Assembly (NCBI GenBank): GCA_965247295.1
Contig: CBDFGQ010000001.1
Location: forward strand, 1 to 64,000
Direction: 5' to 3'
DNA length: 64,000 bases
Source of the DNA: CBDFGQ01 sp965247295
GTDB lineage: Bacteria > Chloroflexota > Dehalococcoidia > Lucifugimonadales > JAGWBF01
The notes under the pieces were generated by a model that saw nothing but the letters and a program-made list of their open reading frames with translations, ran no database searches and was not told where the DNA came from. Positions 1 through 6,995 of the stretch are shown piece by piece. Position numbers and translations under genes: made by a program. Each line of letters begins with the position of its first letter. Positions within the stretch are counted from its first letter, which is position 1.

Positions 1-1
1 A

Positions 2-739
2 CGGGCCGGCGTGTATCGAAACACGATCTCCGGCTACGAGACTGGCCGCGTCCGCCCGTCAACGCTGGCCCTTAATATGCTCGCTACGATCTACGGCAAG
101 TCCGTGGAGTGGTTCTTTGGTGAGGAAGACGAACCCCAAACGGCCCCGGTCCACCTGAACGCCGAAGCGCCAGAGTCTGCAACCCAGCCCACACCTGAGT
201 CGTCGGACGTCATAGTCTCCCTGGGCGAGAGGCTCCAAGACTTCAGTGCCCGCTTCGACCGGCTTGAGTCCTACGTCCAGTCAGCGGTCGCCGAATCAAG
301 GGCCGACTACGACGCTGGTGGTGAGTCGCCCATGAGGGACCCGGTGGATGTGAACGAGGTGGCTGCGGCTGCTGGTGGGGGAGCGGTGGTCTTCGACGAA
401 ACAGTGGTGGGGAGGCTATGGTTCCGCCGCGACTGGTTAGACCGTCACGCCATAGACCCCAAGCAGTGCAGCATCATCAGCGTGAGCGGCGAGTCGATGG
501 AACCCATCCTGCCTAGTGGGTGCTCGATTTTGGTGGACCGAAGCCAGGGACGGAAGCGTCGGCGGGAAGGGCGTGTCTTCGTCCTACGCACCGAAGACGG
601 CCTGGTGGTCAAGCGTGCTGGGAAGGATGCTGAGGGAAACTGGCAGATCGAGAGCGAGCATCCAGCGTGGCCGCCGGTGCCTTGGTCGGGCAACACCGAG
701 GTTATAGGCGAGGTGCGGTGGTACGGGGTAACGGTGTAG
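2..739 (+). CDS. S24/LexA-like repressor-peptidase, 5' truncated by window edge
   Basis: This is a phage-repressor-type transcription factor with an autoproteolytic S24 domain. The reading frame is open from base 2, and the first ~35 residues (TISGYETGRVRPS and onward) are the second half of an HTH_3 domain, so the true start lies upstream. A variable linker follows, then the S24 domain beginning near VVFDETVVGRLWF. The nucleophile Ser sits in SGESMEP and the general-base Lys in LVVKRA, matching the LexA Ser/Lys dyad. It probably represses neighbouring genes and is inactivated by self-cleavage or a RecA-like signal (family knowledge). Its last ~13 codons (TEVIGEVRWYG) are the prototype of the repeated tail found as solitary copies downstream. 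It directly precedes the restriction-modification genes and may control them. Confidence 0.85.
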   Translation, partial: RAGVYRNTISGYETGRVRPSTLALNMLATIYGKSVEWFFGEEDEPQTAPVHLNAEAPESATQPTPESSDVIVSLGERLQDFSARFDRLESYVQSAVAESRADYDAGGESPMRDPVDVNEVAAAAGGGAVVFDETVVGRLWFRRDWLDRHAIDPKQCSIISVSGESMEPILPSGCSILVDRSQGRKRRREGRVFVLRTEDGLVVKRAGKDAEGNWQIESEHPAWPPVPWSGNTEVIGEVRWYGVTV

Positions 740-804
740 GGGGAGGGGACTGTGGAGGAGACAAAAGCCGTGATACCGGACTCAGTGTTCAGGTGAAAGT
801 CGCT

Positions 805-1785
805 ATGGAAGCGGGACAGGCGACGACCGGACCAATACCGGTGTCTGACCTTGAGGAGCTAGTTCCACGGCATCTCATGGAGCTTGCCAGAAGGGACAAA
901 CAGCGCTCCATCCCTGCCATCGCCAAGGATCCCAACGCAATTTCCCAGATCGAGGAGGTACTGAGCCAACTTCCGACCTCCCACCAACTTCTGCTGGGTG
1001 ATTCCAGGAACGTCATTGGAGAGATCCCGGACCAATCGGTGCACCTGGCTATCACTTCACCTCCATACTGGACCCTAAAGGAATACAAGGAGCACCCCGA
1101 TCAGCTTGGGCATGTCGACGATTACGAAGAGTTCCTAGACGCGATAGACGTTGTCTGGGACGGGGTCAGGCGTACCCTGGTGCCCGGCGGCCGCTTGGTG
1201 ATCGTCGTAGGGGACGTCTGCCTGTCTCGACGCAAGTCTGGGCGCCATCGCGTGGTCCCTCTACACGCCAGCATTCAGGAACGCTGCCGTCTACTTGGAT
1301 ACGACAACCTAGCTCCGATCATTTGGCACAAGATCGCCAACGCCAGTCTCGAAGTGGCCAACGGTTCGAGCTTTATGGGGAAGCCCTACGAGCCGAACGC
1401 CGTGATTAAGAATGACATCGAGTACATCCTGTTCCAGCGCAAGCCAGGAGGATATCGGAAGCCTAGCTTAGCCGCCAGAGTCCTCTCGGTGCTCCCAATC
1501 GAACTTCATCAGAAGTGCTTCCAACAAATCTGGACCCTGGGGGGGGCGTCCACTCGAAACCACCCAGCTCCGTTTCCCGAGTCGCTGGCTGAACGGCTGA
1601 TCAGAATGTTCTCCTTCGTGGGGGACACGGTGCTCGACCCCTTCATGGGGACGGGCACCAGCAATGTCGTTGCGGAGAGACTTGGTAGGAACAGCATTGG
1701 AATCGAAGTAGACCCCTCCTACTCCCGTATGGCGTATCAGCGCTTGCTCGGGAAGACCAGACCCCTTCCCTTCAGTCTTGCCTGA
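805..1785 (+). CDS. Site-specific DNA methyltransferase, beta class (N4-cytosine or N6-adenine)
   Basis: An SAM-dependent amino-methyltransferase of ~326 aa. Catalytic motif IV TSPPYW (about residues 84-89) comes before the SAM-binding motif I DPFMGTGTSN (from about residue 278). This IV-before-I order is the beta class, and SPPY is most common in N4-cytosine enzymes. I chose the ATG at 805 because AGGTGA lies eight bases upstream; longer forms in the same frame would run back into the S24 gene. The stop overlaps the TTG start of the endonuclease by eight bases, so the two are co-translated as a type II restriction-modification pair. The enzyme should protect host DNA at the sites cut by its partner. 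Exact base and sequence specificity cannot be read from the protein. Confidence 0.88.
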   Translation: MEAGQATTGPIPVSDLEELVPRHLMELARRDKQRSIPAIAKDPNAISQIEEVLSQLPTSHQLLLGDSRNVIGEIPDQSVHLAITSPPYWTLKEYKEHPDQLGHVDDYEEFLDAIDVVWDGVRRTLVPGGRLVIVVGDVCLSRRKSGRHRVVPLHASIQERCRLLGYDNLAPIIWHKIANASLEVANGSSFMGKPYEPNAVIKNDIEYILFQRKPGGYRKPSLAARVLSVLPIELHQKCFQQIWTLGGASTRNHPAPFPESLAERLIRMFSFVGDTVLDPFMGTGTSNVVAERLGRNSIGIEVDPSYSRMAYQRLLGKTRPLPFSLA

Positions 1786-2509
1786 GCGAATCGACATAGC
1801 CCCTTCTTTCTTCGCTGGCGCTGTCCGCCACTTCTGGGCCGCGCGTGAGAGTCAGGGGGTTAGCGCCCGCGCCGGCGAGGGTCAAGGTCGAAGCGTTCGA
1901 GGTGGGAAACACTTGGATGGCTTCCTGTCTTCCTTCGTGACACTGATGGTCAACAACGGCGTTCCCACTACCGATATCTTTACGAACTGCCAACTACATA
2001 AGACAGGAAGGCTCCAGCTCCCAGGTTTCTATCGTCCTACGAAGGAGTGGGACTTGCTGGTTGTTCGAGACGGTCGATTGATGGCGGCTGTAGAACTCAA
2101 GGCTCAAGCAGCTCCCTCGTTCGGTAACAACTTCAACAACCGAACGGAAGAAGCTATGGGAAGCGCACTGGACCTCTGGACCGCTTATCGGGAGGGGGCT
2201 TTCGTTGGGTCGCCACAACCGTGGCTAGGCTACTTGTTCCTACTTGAGGACTGTCCCGCGACGCATCGCCCAATTCGCACCCCTGAACCTCACTTCAAGG
2301 TGCTCCCAGAGTTTCGTGACGCATCTTACGCACAAAGATACGAGATATTCTGCAGGAAGCTCGTTCTAGAACGGAAATACAGCGCCGCGTGCTTTCTCAT
2401 GGCTAACAGGGATGCTATTGAGAACCGGAATAACTACACTGAGCCTGCCGAGGATCTGAGCGGCCAGCAGTTCGTCTCAGAGCTGCTAAGGCATGTGGTG
2501 CCGAAGTGA
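1778..2509 (+). CDS. Type II restriction endonuclease, PaeR7I/XhoI family
   Basis: A 243-aa protein with the hallmarks of the PaeR7I family (isoschizomers of XhoI, recognising CTCGAG). These include GKHLDGF near the N-terminus, the block RPTKEWDLLVV, an acidic catalytic strand (AAVELKAQ), and the conserved run FGNNFNNRTEEAMGSALDLW followed by PWLGYL.LLED. D and ExK residues in WDLLVV...VELKAQ fit a PD-(D/E)XK core. Length is close to PaeR7I. The TTG start overlaps the methyltransferase stop (TTGCCTGA), so translation is coupled. At least eight CTCGAG sites are readable elsewhere in the window, so the host needs the methylase if the specificity is conserved. Family assignment is confident; specificity is inferred by homology. 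Confidence 0.85.
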   Translation: MPERIDIAPSFFAGAVRHFWAARESQGVSARAGEGQGRSVRGGKHLDGFLSSFVTLMVNNGVPTTDIFTNCQLHKTGRLQLPGFYRPTKEWDLLVVRDGRLMAAVELKAQAAPSFGNNFNNRTEEAMGSALDLWTAYREGAFVGSPQPWLGYLFLLEDCPATHRPIRTPEPHFKVLPEFRDASYAQRYEIFCRKLVLERKYSAACFLMANRDAIENRNNYTEPAEDLSGQQFVSELLRHVVPK

Positions 2510-2535
2510 GTCGTATGTAGAGCGAGCATGAGATT

Positions 2536-2928
2536 ATGCATTCAACTCGGCTGCCCGCTGCGACTGGCGGAAGGGCGGAGGTTTACGACGAGACGGTGGT
2601 TGGACGCCTGTGGTTCCGCAACGATTGGCTGCTAAGCCACTCCATCGACCCGGAGCAAAGCAACATCATCAGCGTCCGGGGAGCATCTATGGAGCCTACG
2701 CTGCCCGACGGCTGCTCGATCCTCGTGGATCGCAACCGCAGGGAGCCGCACGAGGATCGAATCTACGTGATGCGGACCGAGGAGGGCCTAGTGGTCAAGC
2801 GTCTAGACAGGGATGAGATGGGCCGCTGGGAGATATTGAGCGACAATCCTGACTGGCGGATTACGCCCATGCCCCCAGGCACGGAGATCATCGGCGAAGT
2901 GCGCTGGGCGGCGAGGACGTTTTCGTAA
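2536..2928 (+). CDS. Stand-alone S24 peptidase domain protein without HTH
   Basis: A 130-aa protein that is essentially only the S24 peptidase domain. It aligns from EVYDETVVGRLWF with the C-terminal half of the S24 protein at the window start. It keeps the catalytic Ser (GASMEP) and Lys (LVVKRL) but has no DNA-binding domain. The ATG falls just before the homologous segment begins, so it looks like a 5'-deleted paralogue given a new start. The stop overlaps the next ATG (TAATG), so it is coupled to the zinc-ribbon/minor-head-like gene. It may act as a trans-acting protease for the repressor, or be a by-product of the recombination that built this island. Confidence 0.8.
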   Translation: MHSTRLPAATGGRAEVYDETVVGRLWFRNDWLLSHSIDPEQSNIISVRGASMEPTLPDGCSILVDRNRREPHEDRIYVMRTEEGLVVKRLDRDEMGRWEILSDNPDWRITPMPPGTEIIGEVRWAARTFS

Positions 2929-3629
2929 TGCTTCGCTGGTTGCGTGATGCTTTGTTTCCCCGACCGGAAGGGCCGGAACAGGGCCGTTCCTCAGGCGGAG
3001 AAGGTCAGACTACTCAGTCGAATGTCACCACGTTTGCTGACTTGCCCCAAAGTTCTGGCCCCATCGATCTAGTCAGCCCTGCCTGCCCCTATTGCGGAGT
3101 CATTCAAGACCCGCCACCGAAGCGTCGCAAGAAGTGCAGAGATTGCGGTGAGACTATTCATACCCGCACCGACCACGTGGAGCGCAAACGATACCTGGTG
3201 ACCGCCGCTCAGTCCGCGAAATTAGAGAAAGTGCGGCACGACCAAGAGTGGAAAGACCTTAGCCAGACGATACAAGGGGCAATGCAGGAAGGTAATTGGG
3301 GCTCCCTTCAGGGAGCCTACCAGCAACAGGCGCGCATCCTTTTTAACGAGGGCCGCCCTCATCGCCACATCTCGATTGAGGCTAGACGTGCAGGGTTGAT
3401 CCGTTTCTGCGAATCAGGCGTACCTAGCGCCAAGGTGCAGTCGGCCCAAGATGAAAGAGTCTGCGACTATTGCGCATCGTTGGACGGCAAGGTCTACAGC
3501 GTTGAAGATGCCTTGGAACAGATGCCCATCCCCGGTCCTCACTGTACCGACGGTGGCGACGAGAATCCGCACGGTGGCCGTTGCCGCTGTGTCTACATCG
3601 CGGTGATCCCAGGGGTGAATGATGGCTGA
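2928..3629 (+). CDS. Zinc-ribbon protein with phage minor-head-like C-terminal domain
   Basis: A 233-aa protein. The N-terminal part holds a zinc ribbon (CPYCG ... CRDCG, about residues 50-75). The middle is helical and Gln-rich. The C-terminal 60 residues (VCDYCASLDGKVYSVEDALE, then MPIPGPHC and GRCRC) resemble the C-terminal segment of Mu gpF/SPP1 gp7-type head morphogenesis proteins, where similar Cys/His clusters occur. It is translationally coupled to the preceding S24 domain gene. An ATG overlapping its stop starts another frame (MADKPELPTP...) that is cut after about eight codons by a repeated S24 tail. Function is unknown; the head-protein likeness rests on motif pattern only. Confidence 0.65.
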   Translation: MLRWLRDALFPRPEGPEQGRSSGGEGQTTQSNVTTFADLPQSSGPIDLVSPACPYCGVIQDPPPKRRKKCRDCGETIHTRTDHVERKRYLVTAAQSAKLEKVRHDQEWKDLSQTIQGAMQEGNWGSLQGAYQQQARILFNEGRPHRHISIEARRAGLIRFCESGVPSAKVQSAQDERVCDYCASLDGKVYSVEDALEQMPIPGPHCTDGGDENPHGGRCRCVYIAVIPGVNDG

Positions 3630-3648
3630 CAAGCCTGAGTTGCCAACG

Positions 3649-3703
3649 CCACCGAGATCATCGGCGAGGTGCGGGGGTCGGCGGTGACGTTTTAGGGGAG
3701 GAG
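3649..3703 (+). repeat. Solitary S24 gene tail, copy C
   Basis: This ~55-bp segment repeats the 3' end of the S24 genes (codons for TEIIGEVR...) with stop TTTTAG and the purine-rich run GGGGAGGAGAGG, but no S24 body precedes it. It truncates a frame starting at 3623 and places a Shine-Dalgarno-like run just before the TTG start at 3710. All solitary copies (C to F) point the same way. Full-gene versions end at 739, 2928 and 7352. Confidence 0.8.
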
Positions 3704-3709
3704 AGGGCC

Positions 3710-4084
3710 TTGAGCAGCGAGGTATCCCGACCGGACCCAGGTAGTCTTTATGCTACCCGTTCGGTCTTGTGGAAAGCCGTGGATTACCTGACCGATGAGC
3801 AACGCGAGTTACTCTACGACATCTTTAAGGGTACGCTCGCGGACTTGCGCGCCAGTTGGGGCAGTGAGCCGGGCAGAGTTTTCAGAAATGACTTCCTGGA
3901 CGAGCTTGAGAGAATCACGTTCCGATTGGCTCAGAGCCCGAAACTCCGCAAGGGTGATGGGAATAGGAGCCCTGTTATGGAGTTCGTCTGTATTCGTTGC
4001 GATGTCATGGCAATCGAACATGGGTCCTATCCTTCCTGCCCATCCTGTGGGACAACCAAATGGCTTGAGGCTTGGTACATATAG
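3710..4084 (+). CDS. Small orphan protein with C-terminal zinc ribbon
   Basis: A 124-aa protein of unknown function. The first ~80 residues are helical and charged (DYLTDEQRELLYDIFKG...). The C-terminal 35 residues form a CxxC-x(n)-CxxC ribbon (CIRCD ... CPSCGTTKW). The TTG start is chosen because the repeated S24 tail just upstream ends in GGGGAGGAGAGG, an SD at good distance. It is flanked by solitary tails C and D, so it looks like an independent cassette. No function can be proposed. Confidence 0.6.
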   Translation: MSSEVSRPDPGSLYATRSVLWKAVDYLTDEQRELLYDIFKGTLADLRASWGSEPGRVFRNDFLDELERITFRLAQSPKLRKGDGNRSPVMEFVCIRCDVMAIEHGSYPSCPSCGTTKWLEAWYI

Positions 4085-4113
4085 TCGGTTGCAACCTTCC
4101 TATCAGTTTACAC

Positions 4114-4167
4114 CACCGAGAGCATCATTGGCGAGGTGCGGTGGGCGGCGAGGACGTTTTAGGGGAG
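4114..4167 (+). repeat. Solitary S24 gene tail, copy D
   Basis: This copy contains the core GGCGAGGTGCGGTGGGCGGC followed by GAGGACGTTTTAGG, identical over 34 bases to copy F. It encodes the S24 end GEVRWAARTF-stop with no S24 body upstream. The SD-like GGGGAG at its end lies ten bases before the TTG start at 4177. Confidence 0.85.
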
Positions 4168-4176
4168 TGAACAGAG

Positions 4177-4467
4177 TTGGATCACCTACCAGGCATAACG
4201 CCAATGAGGTGGATGACTCCTGAAGTCAGCGCCGCCTTTCCCGTAGTCGTGGCCGCAGCTTTGATAAGAAGTGGACTAGTGCGGTCTCACACTGATCTAG
4301 AAATTCTTGTCGAAGGCATGAATTATCATCGGTCAATCCTGCATGAGGACCATCCTCGACTGACTCGGGACGAGCACAACATGATTGCTCTTCTACAGGT
4401 TTGGCTTCTTCGTAGCCTGACGGAGTTTGTGGAAGACATCGACCCTGATCTCCTGCCTCCTGGTTGA
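4177..4467 (+). CDS. Small orphan protein, unknown function
   Basis: A 96-aa, mostly helical acidic protein (EILVEGMNYHRSILHEDHPRL ... LRSLTEFVEDIDPDLL). No domain is recognised. The TTG start is supported by GGGGAG supplied by the preceding repeated tail. It is bounded by tails D and E and so behaves as one cassette. About 80 bases of AT-richer non-coding sequence follow before tail E. The alternative is that it is not expressed. Confidence 0.5.
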   Translation: MDHLPGITPMRWMTPEVSAAFPVVVAAALIRSGLVRSHTDLEILVEGMNYHRSILHEDHPRLTRDEHNMIALLQVWLLRSLTEFVEDIDPDLLPPG

Positions 4468-4545
4468 AGGCTGCCATAATTATGATCCCTTTCTGGATTT
4501 GTGTAGTCCATGCATAGATATGGAACGATTGTACCATCCTCCGAC

Positions 4546-4596
4546 TTTGAGAATAGCGGCGAGGTCCGATGGTCAGCGAGGACGTTCTAGGGAAAA
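4546..4596 (+). repeat. Solitary S24 gene tail, copy E (divergent)
   Basis: The most diverged copy: GGCGAGGTCCGATGGTCAGC then GAGGACGTTCTAGGG. The reading frame and stop position are kept. The upstream ~25 bases (GAACGATTGTACCA...) also resemble those before copy F (GAACTATTGTACCA), so the repeated unit extends upstream of the coding tail. Confidence 0.75.
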
Positions 4597-4618
4597 CTAA
4601 GAGTCTGAAGGAGGCAAG

Positions 4619-4852
4619 ATGCCCCAAAGTGAGATAGCTGTCAGCAAAATTGAATTGTTCGAAGATCGAATCGAAGTATCGTTTCGGATTCAACAATCAA
4701 CAGGAGCTACCGCCACCATGGTCGAGACAGTCCCCCGAAATCTCGAGAGTTGTGATGCCGCTGTCCACCAAGCTCGTCAGGTGCTTGCGCTGAAGTTACG
4801 CCGCATGGCGAACAGCCTGAGCGACCCTGATCGGGATGTGGCGACGGGCTAG
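4619..4852 (+). CDS. Small orphan protein, unknown function
   Basis: A 77-aa protein with a beta-rich N-terminal half (AVSKIELFEDRIEVSFRIQ) and a helical second half (DAAVHQARQVLALKLRRMANSL). No family is recognised. The ATG has a strong Shine-Dalgarno (GAAGGAGG) five to six bases upstream, which makes a real gene likely. It is bounded by solitary tails E and F; ~190 bases between its stop and tail F show nothing recognisable. Confidence 0.6.
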   Translation: MPQSEIAVSKIELFEDRIEVSFRIQQSTGATATMVETVPRNLESCDAAVHQARQVLALKLRRMANSLSDPDRDVATG

Positions 4853-5043
4853 GTCTGCGCGCTATGTCAATCAAAAGAGAAGCTATGAATTCGCAAGCCT
4901 CTCTAGTCTCCAGCGAAGCAACAAGTTGCCGGGCATCTTCTCTTTGGAGCGCGATCCATTCCATTTTGAAGTAGGCATTGGGCAGCATTTGATCCCCCCC
5001 TTTGTGATTTACGGAGTTCCATAGGAGTAGAACTATTGTACCA

Positions 5044-5096
5044 CAGCGCCGAGGCCATAGGCGAGGTGCGGTGGGCGGCGAGGACGTTTTAGGAGT
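5044..5096 (+). repeat. Solitary S24 gene tail, copy F
   Basis: This copy is identical to copy D over the 34-base core, ending GACGTTTTAGGAGTAG. Downstream, AAAGGAG precedes an ATG at 5122 that opens a nine-codon frame (MPRTGETCQ-stop), apparently the surviving start of a truncated cargo gene. Confidence 0.85.
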
Positions 5097-5209
5097 AGCG
5101 GGCCTGGAAAGGAGTGGAGCTATGCCCAGAACAGGGGAGACTTGCCAGTAGTCGGGGCTTTACCAGGGTGACTGCGGCCATACGCATCGATTCGGCAAGG
5201 GCGATACGT

Positions 5210-5608
5210 TTACTCCGTGCTCCTATTGCAAGCGGGCTGTTGTGTGGACCTGGATTGCTCCTTAGGCCGACCCGCGAACTCACGGGAGTCGTGCTCGGCT
5301 ATGGCGCTGACGGAGTAGCCCAACAACAGTCCGATAATGCGGTGGTGCTGTCGAAGAGGGGCATGGTCGTAGGACCACTGGAGAAGCTCAATCACCCATG
5401 GAGCAGCGGCGAATCCTGTCATGGCGCAATCCATATCCCTGCGAGGCAGCACGAAGGGGATGGCAGGGTCCACTGCGACTTGGCTGAGTCGCACAAACGT
5501 GTTAACCATCTCCGCAGGTTCAAGACTGACGGATTCCAGTAGAGCCAGCGGACGTACCCCGCGCGACACCAAATAGGCTTGTTCCTGGATGAGATCATCC
5601 GAGAGCAT
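5210..5608 (-). CDS. Hypothetical protein, reverse-oriented cargo
   Basis: A 132-aa protein on the minus strand. The N-terminus (MLSDDLIQEQAYLVSRGVRPL) and the helical segment QHHRIIGLLLGYSVSAIAEHD look like true protein and resemble small hypothetical proteins of phages and islands, though I cannot name a family with certainty. It opposes the direction of the other cassettes. No clear SD is seen before the ATG. A plus-strand frame over 5114-5542 is judged its shadow because its composition is poor. Confidence 0.55.
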   Translation of the reverse strand: MLSDDLIQEQAYLVSRGVRPLALLESVSLEPAEMVNTFVRLSQVAVDPAIPFVLPRRDMDCAMTGFAAAPWVIELLQWSYDHAPLRQHHRIIGLLLGYSVSAIAEHDSREFAGRPKEQSRSTQQPACNRSTE

Positions 5609-5651
5609 ATCGATAGTGTATCACTAGATCAAACGAGAAGAGACCCTTGGC

Positions 5652-5771
5652 TTGAGCGTTGGAGAGGTGGCCCGCCAGTACCGGGTTGACGAGAAGTTAG
5701 CCGAACTTCGGCTGCAATTTAGGGAAGAACCCGAGGACGGGTTTGTCTGGATGCAGGGGAAGTTGATTTGA
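5652..5771 (+). pseudogene. Residual gene tail ending VWMQGKLI-stop (tail family T2, copy 1)
   Basis: An open frame follows a stop at 5625 and reads as the C-terminal ~40 residues of a protein: a helix-turn-helix-like stretch (LSVGEVARQYRVDEKLAELR) then FVWMQGKLI and a TGA. No start or upstream body is visible. Its last ~37 bases, including the stop and the purine-rich GAGGACAGGAGA after it, recur at 6943-6980 (about 80% identity by eye). It provides an SD-like sequence for the gene at 5788. The parent gene might be an IrrE/ImmA-like repressor protease, but this is speculative. Confidence 0.5.
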
Positions 5772-5787
5772 GGACAGGAGACAGGGA

Positions 5788-6243
5788 ATGACGGATACGG
5801 CGCCTATGCATCCCCCTGAGAGTGGTCTCTATGTGACCTTGGCTTGCATTTGCGAGCGAGCTTTGCAAGAAGCAGACGGCACGGTATCAATCATTCGGGT
5901 CACCGACGAATTTGTGGTCGAAGGGACTGATACTGATACTCCACAGGTAATGCCATCGTTTGTTGCGGAATTCACTATGGTTCTCGCCATTAAGTCCGAG
6001 GCCAACAGGGGTGAAGAAGTGGAAGTCAGGATGATCCCCGAGAACCCTTCTGGACAGAAAGGGAAGGTGAACGCCTTCGTTGCCGATTTTACGAACACGC
6101 AGAGCCATACCTATGTGATACGGTCTCGACAGCTTTTTGAGGAGCCTGGGTTCTACTGGTATGGGGTGTATCTCAACGATGCCTTGGCCACAAAGATACC
6201 GTTTGAGGTGACTTATCGACACCAATCGTCAATTGAGGACTAA
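5788..6243 (+). CDS. Conserved hypothetical protein (DUF6941-like)
   Basis: A 151-aa protein whose beginning, LACICERALQEADGTVSIIRV, matches the typical opening of a widespread uncharacterised family (DUF6941-like, recalled from memory). The rest alternates beta strands (VAEFTMVLAIKS, HTYVIRSRQLFEEPGFYWYGVYLND) in a beta-sandwich-like pattern with no catalytic signature. The SD comes from the T2 tail region (ACAGGAGACAGGGA before ATG). Its 3' end overlaps the convergent gene at 6173 by about 70 bases. Function unknown. Confidence 0.65.
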   Translation: MTDTAPMHPPESGLYVTLACICERALQEADGTVSIIRVTDEFVVEGTDTDTPQVMPSFVAEFTMVLAIKSEANRGEEVEVRMIPENPSGQKGKVNAFVADFTNTQSHTYVIRSRQLFEEPGFYWYGVYLNDALATKIPFEVTYRHQSSIED

Positions 6244-6592
6244 TGTCTTTCGATTGTGGTTGTGCGGAAGCCTTCCATCGGATTTTGTGTGGCGTGGCGG
6301 GTGGAGGAGGAGCGCCGGGAAAGATGATTTCCATCTCCGCTATGTGGAAGATGGGCCGCCGATCAACCAGAGCACGAAGCTCTTCGTTCAATTCTGCTTT
6401 GGTGATGGCGCCCTCCTGGAGCTGGACTAAGCCGCCGTCTACCGTATTAGCCAGCGCGATTGCTTGCTTATCTCCAGAATCGAGCAACACCTGTAGGCGC
6501 TCGATCACCCACAGATCAAGTGTACCAGCGCTCACCTCGCCGTTGAGGTAACGCCTAACCTGTTCTGCAAGTTTGACATAAAGGGAGTTCAT
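6173..6592 (-). CDS. Conserved hypothetical small helical protein
   Basis: A 139-aa minus-strand protein. The N-terminal 75 residues (LAEQVRRYLNGEVSAGTLDLW ... ALANTVDGGLVQLQEG) match a common small helical family seen near toxins and in islands. The last ~60 residues are Pro/Lys-rich, overlap the convergent gene, and may be read-through of a shorter ancestral protein. GAGGTG lies six bases before its ATG. That ATG overlaps the divergent start at 6591 in a CATG tetranucleotide, so the two genes share start-codon bases. Confidence 0.6.
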   Translation of the reverse strand: MNSLYVKLAEQVRRYLNGEVSAGTLDLWVIERLQVLLDSGDKQAIALANTVDGGLVQLQEGAITKAELNEELRALVDRRPIFHIAEMEIIFPGAPPPPATPHKIRWKASAQPQSKDISPQLTIGVDKSPQTVSLWPRHR

Positions 6593-6926
6593 GACAACAC
6601 CTCATCCAAATGAAGACACCGTCATCTATCAGCCAGCAGGGCGGATACAGGAACTCTTCAACCAGAGCCAGGTTGCGAAGGATATAGCTGCCGGCAGACT
6701 CAAAGAGGATGTCGTCAGATCGAACCACCTTAAGCAACCTGGGCGAATAGGGGAGCCTTACTGTACTCACTCTCAGTATATCAGGTACTTCGACGAAAAG
6801 GGGAGAGTCCAAGCTGCTGTCCACCGATATTATCGTCAAGATGGCACGCTTGGCGCTTCCGGGAAGCCGGACCCTAAGACGCTCCGGATCGGCTCTAACA
6901 TACTTCTGAGAGTAGAGGGCGGGTAA
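6591..6926 (+). CDS. Orphan protein, divergent partner of the minus-strand gene
   Basis: A 111-aa protein of unknown function: MTTPHPNEDTVIYQPAGRIQ then a charged middle and a beta-like C-terminus (QYIRYFDEKGRVQAAVHRYYR). AAAGGGAG precedes the ATG by three to four bases. Its start codon overlaps that of the minus-strand gene at 6590-6592, an unusual head-to-head arrangement that suggests linked or mutually exclusive expression. Partner in a small two-gene module is plausible but unproven. Confidence 0.55.
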   Translation: MTTPHPNEDTVIYQPAGRIQELFNQSQVAKDIAAGRLKEDVVRSNHLKQPGRIGEPYCTHSQYIRYFDEKGRVQAAVHRYYRQDGTLGASGKPDPKTLRIGSNILLRVEGG

Positions 6927-6930
6927 GGAG

Positions 6931-6980
6931 ACGGTCCCGTCGGAGGTAGTCTGGATGCAGAGGAGGTTGTGGTGAGGGCT
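6931..6980 (+). repeat. Second copy of T2 gene tail
   Basis: The sequence reads VPSEVVWMQRRLW-stop and matches the tail at 5735-5781: GTCTGGATGCAG is exact, then scattered changes, then TGAGG and GGAGA are conserved. No body precedes it. It sits directly upstream of the third S24 gene and provides a purine-rich leader. Confidence 0.65.
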
Positions 6981-6995
6981 GGAGAGAAAGGCACG

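Noticed and set aside
4836..5024. Plus-strand 62-codon frame after the small orphan gene
   Set aside because: Overlaps the stop of the preceding gene with no SD and has no resemblance; likely chance.
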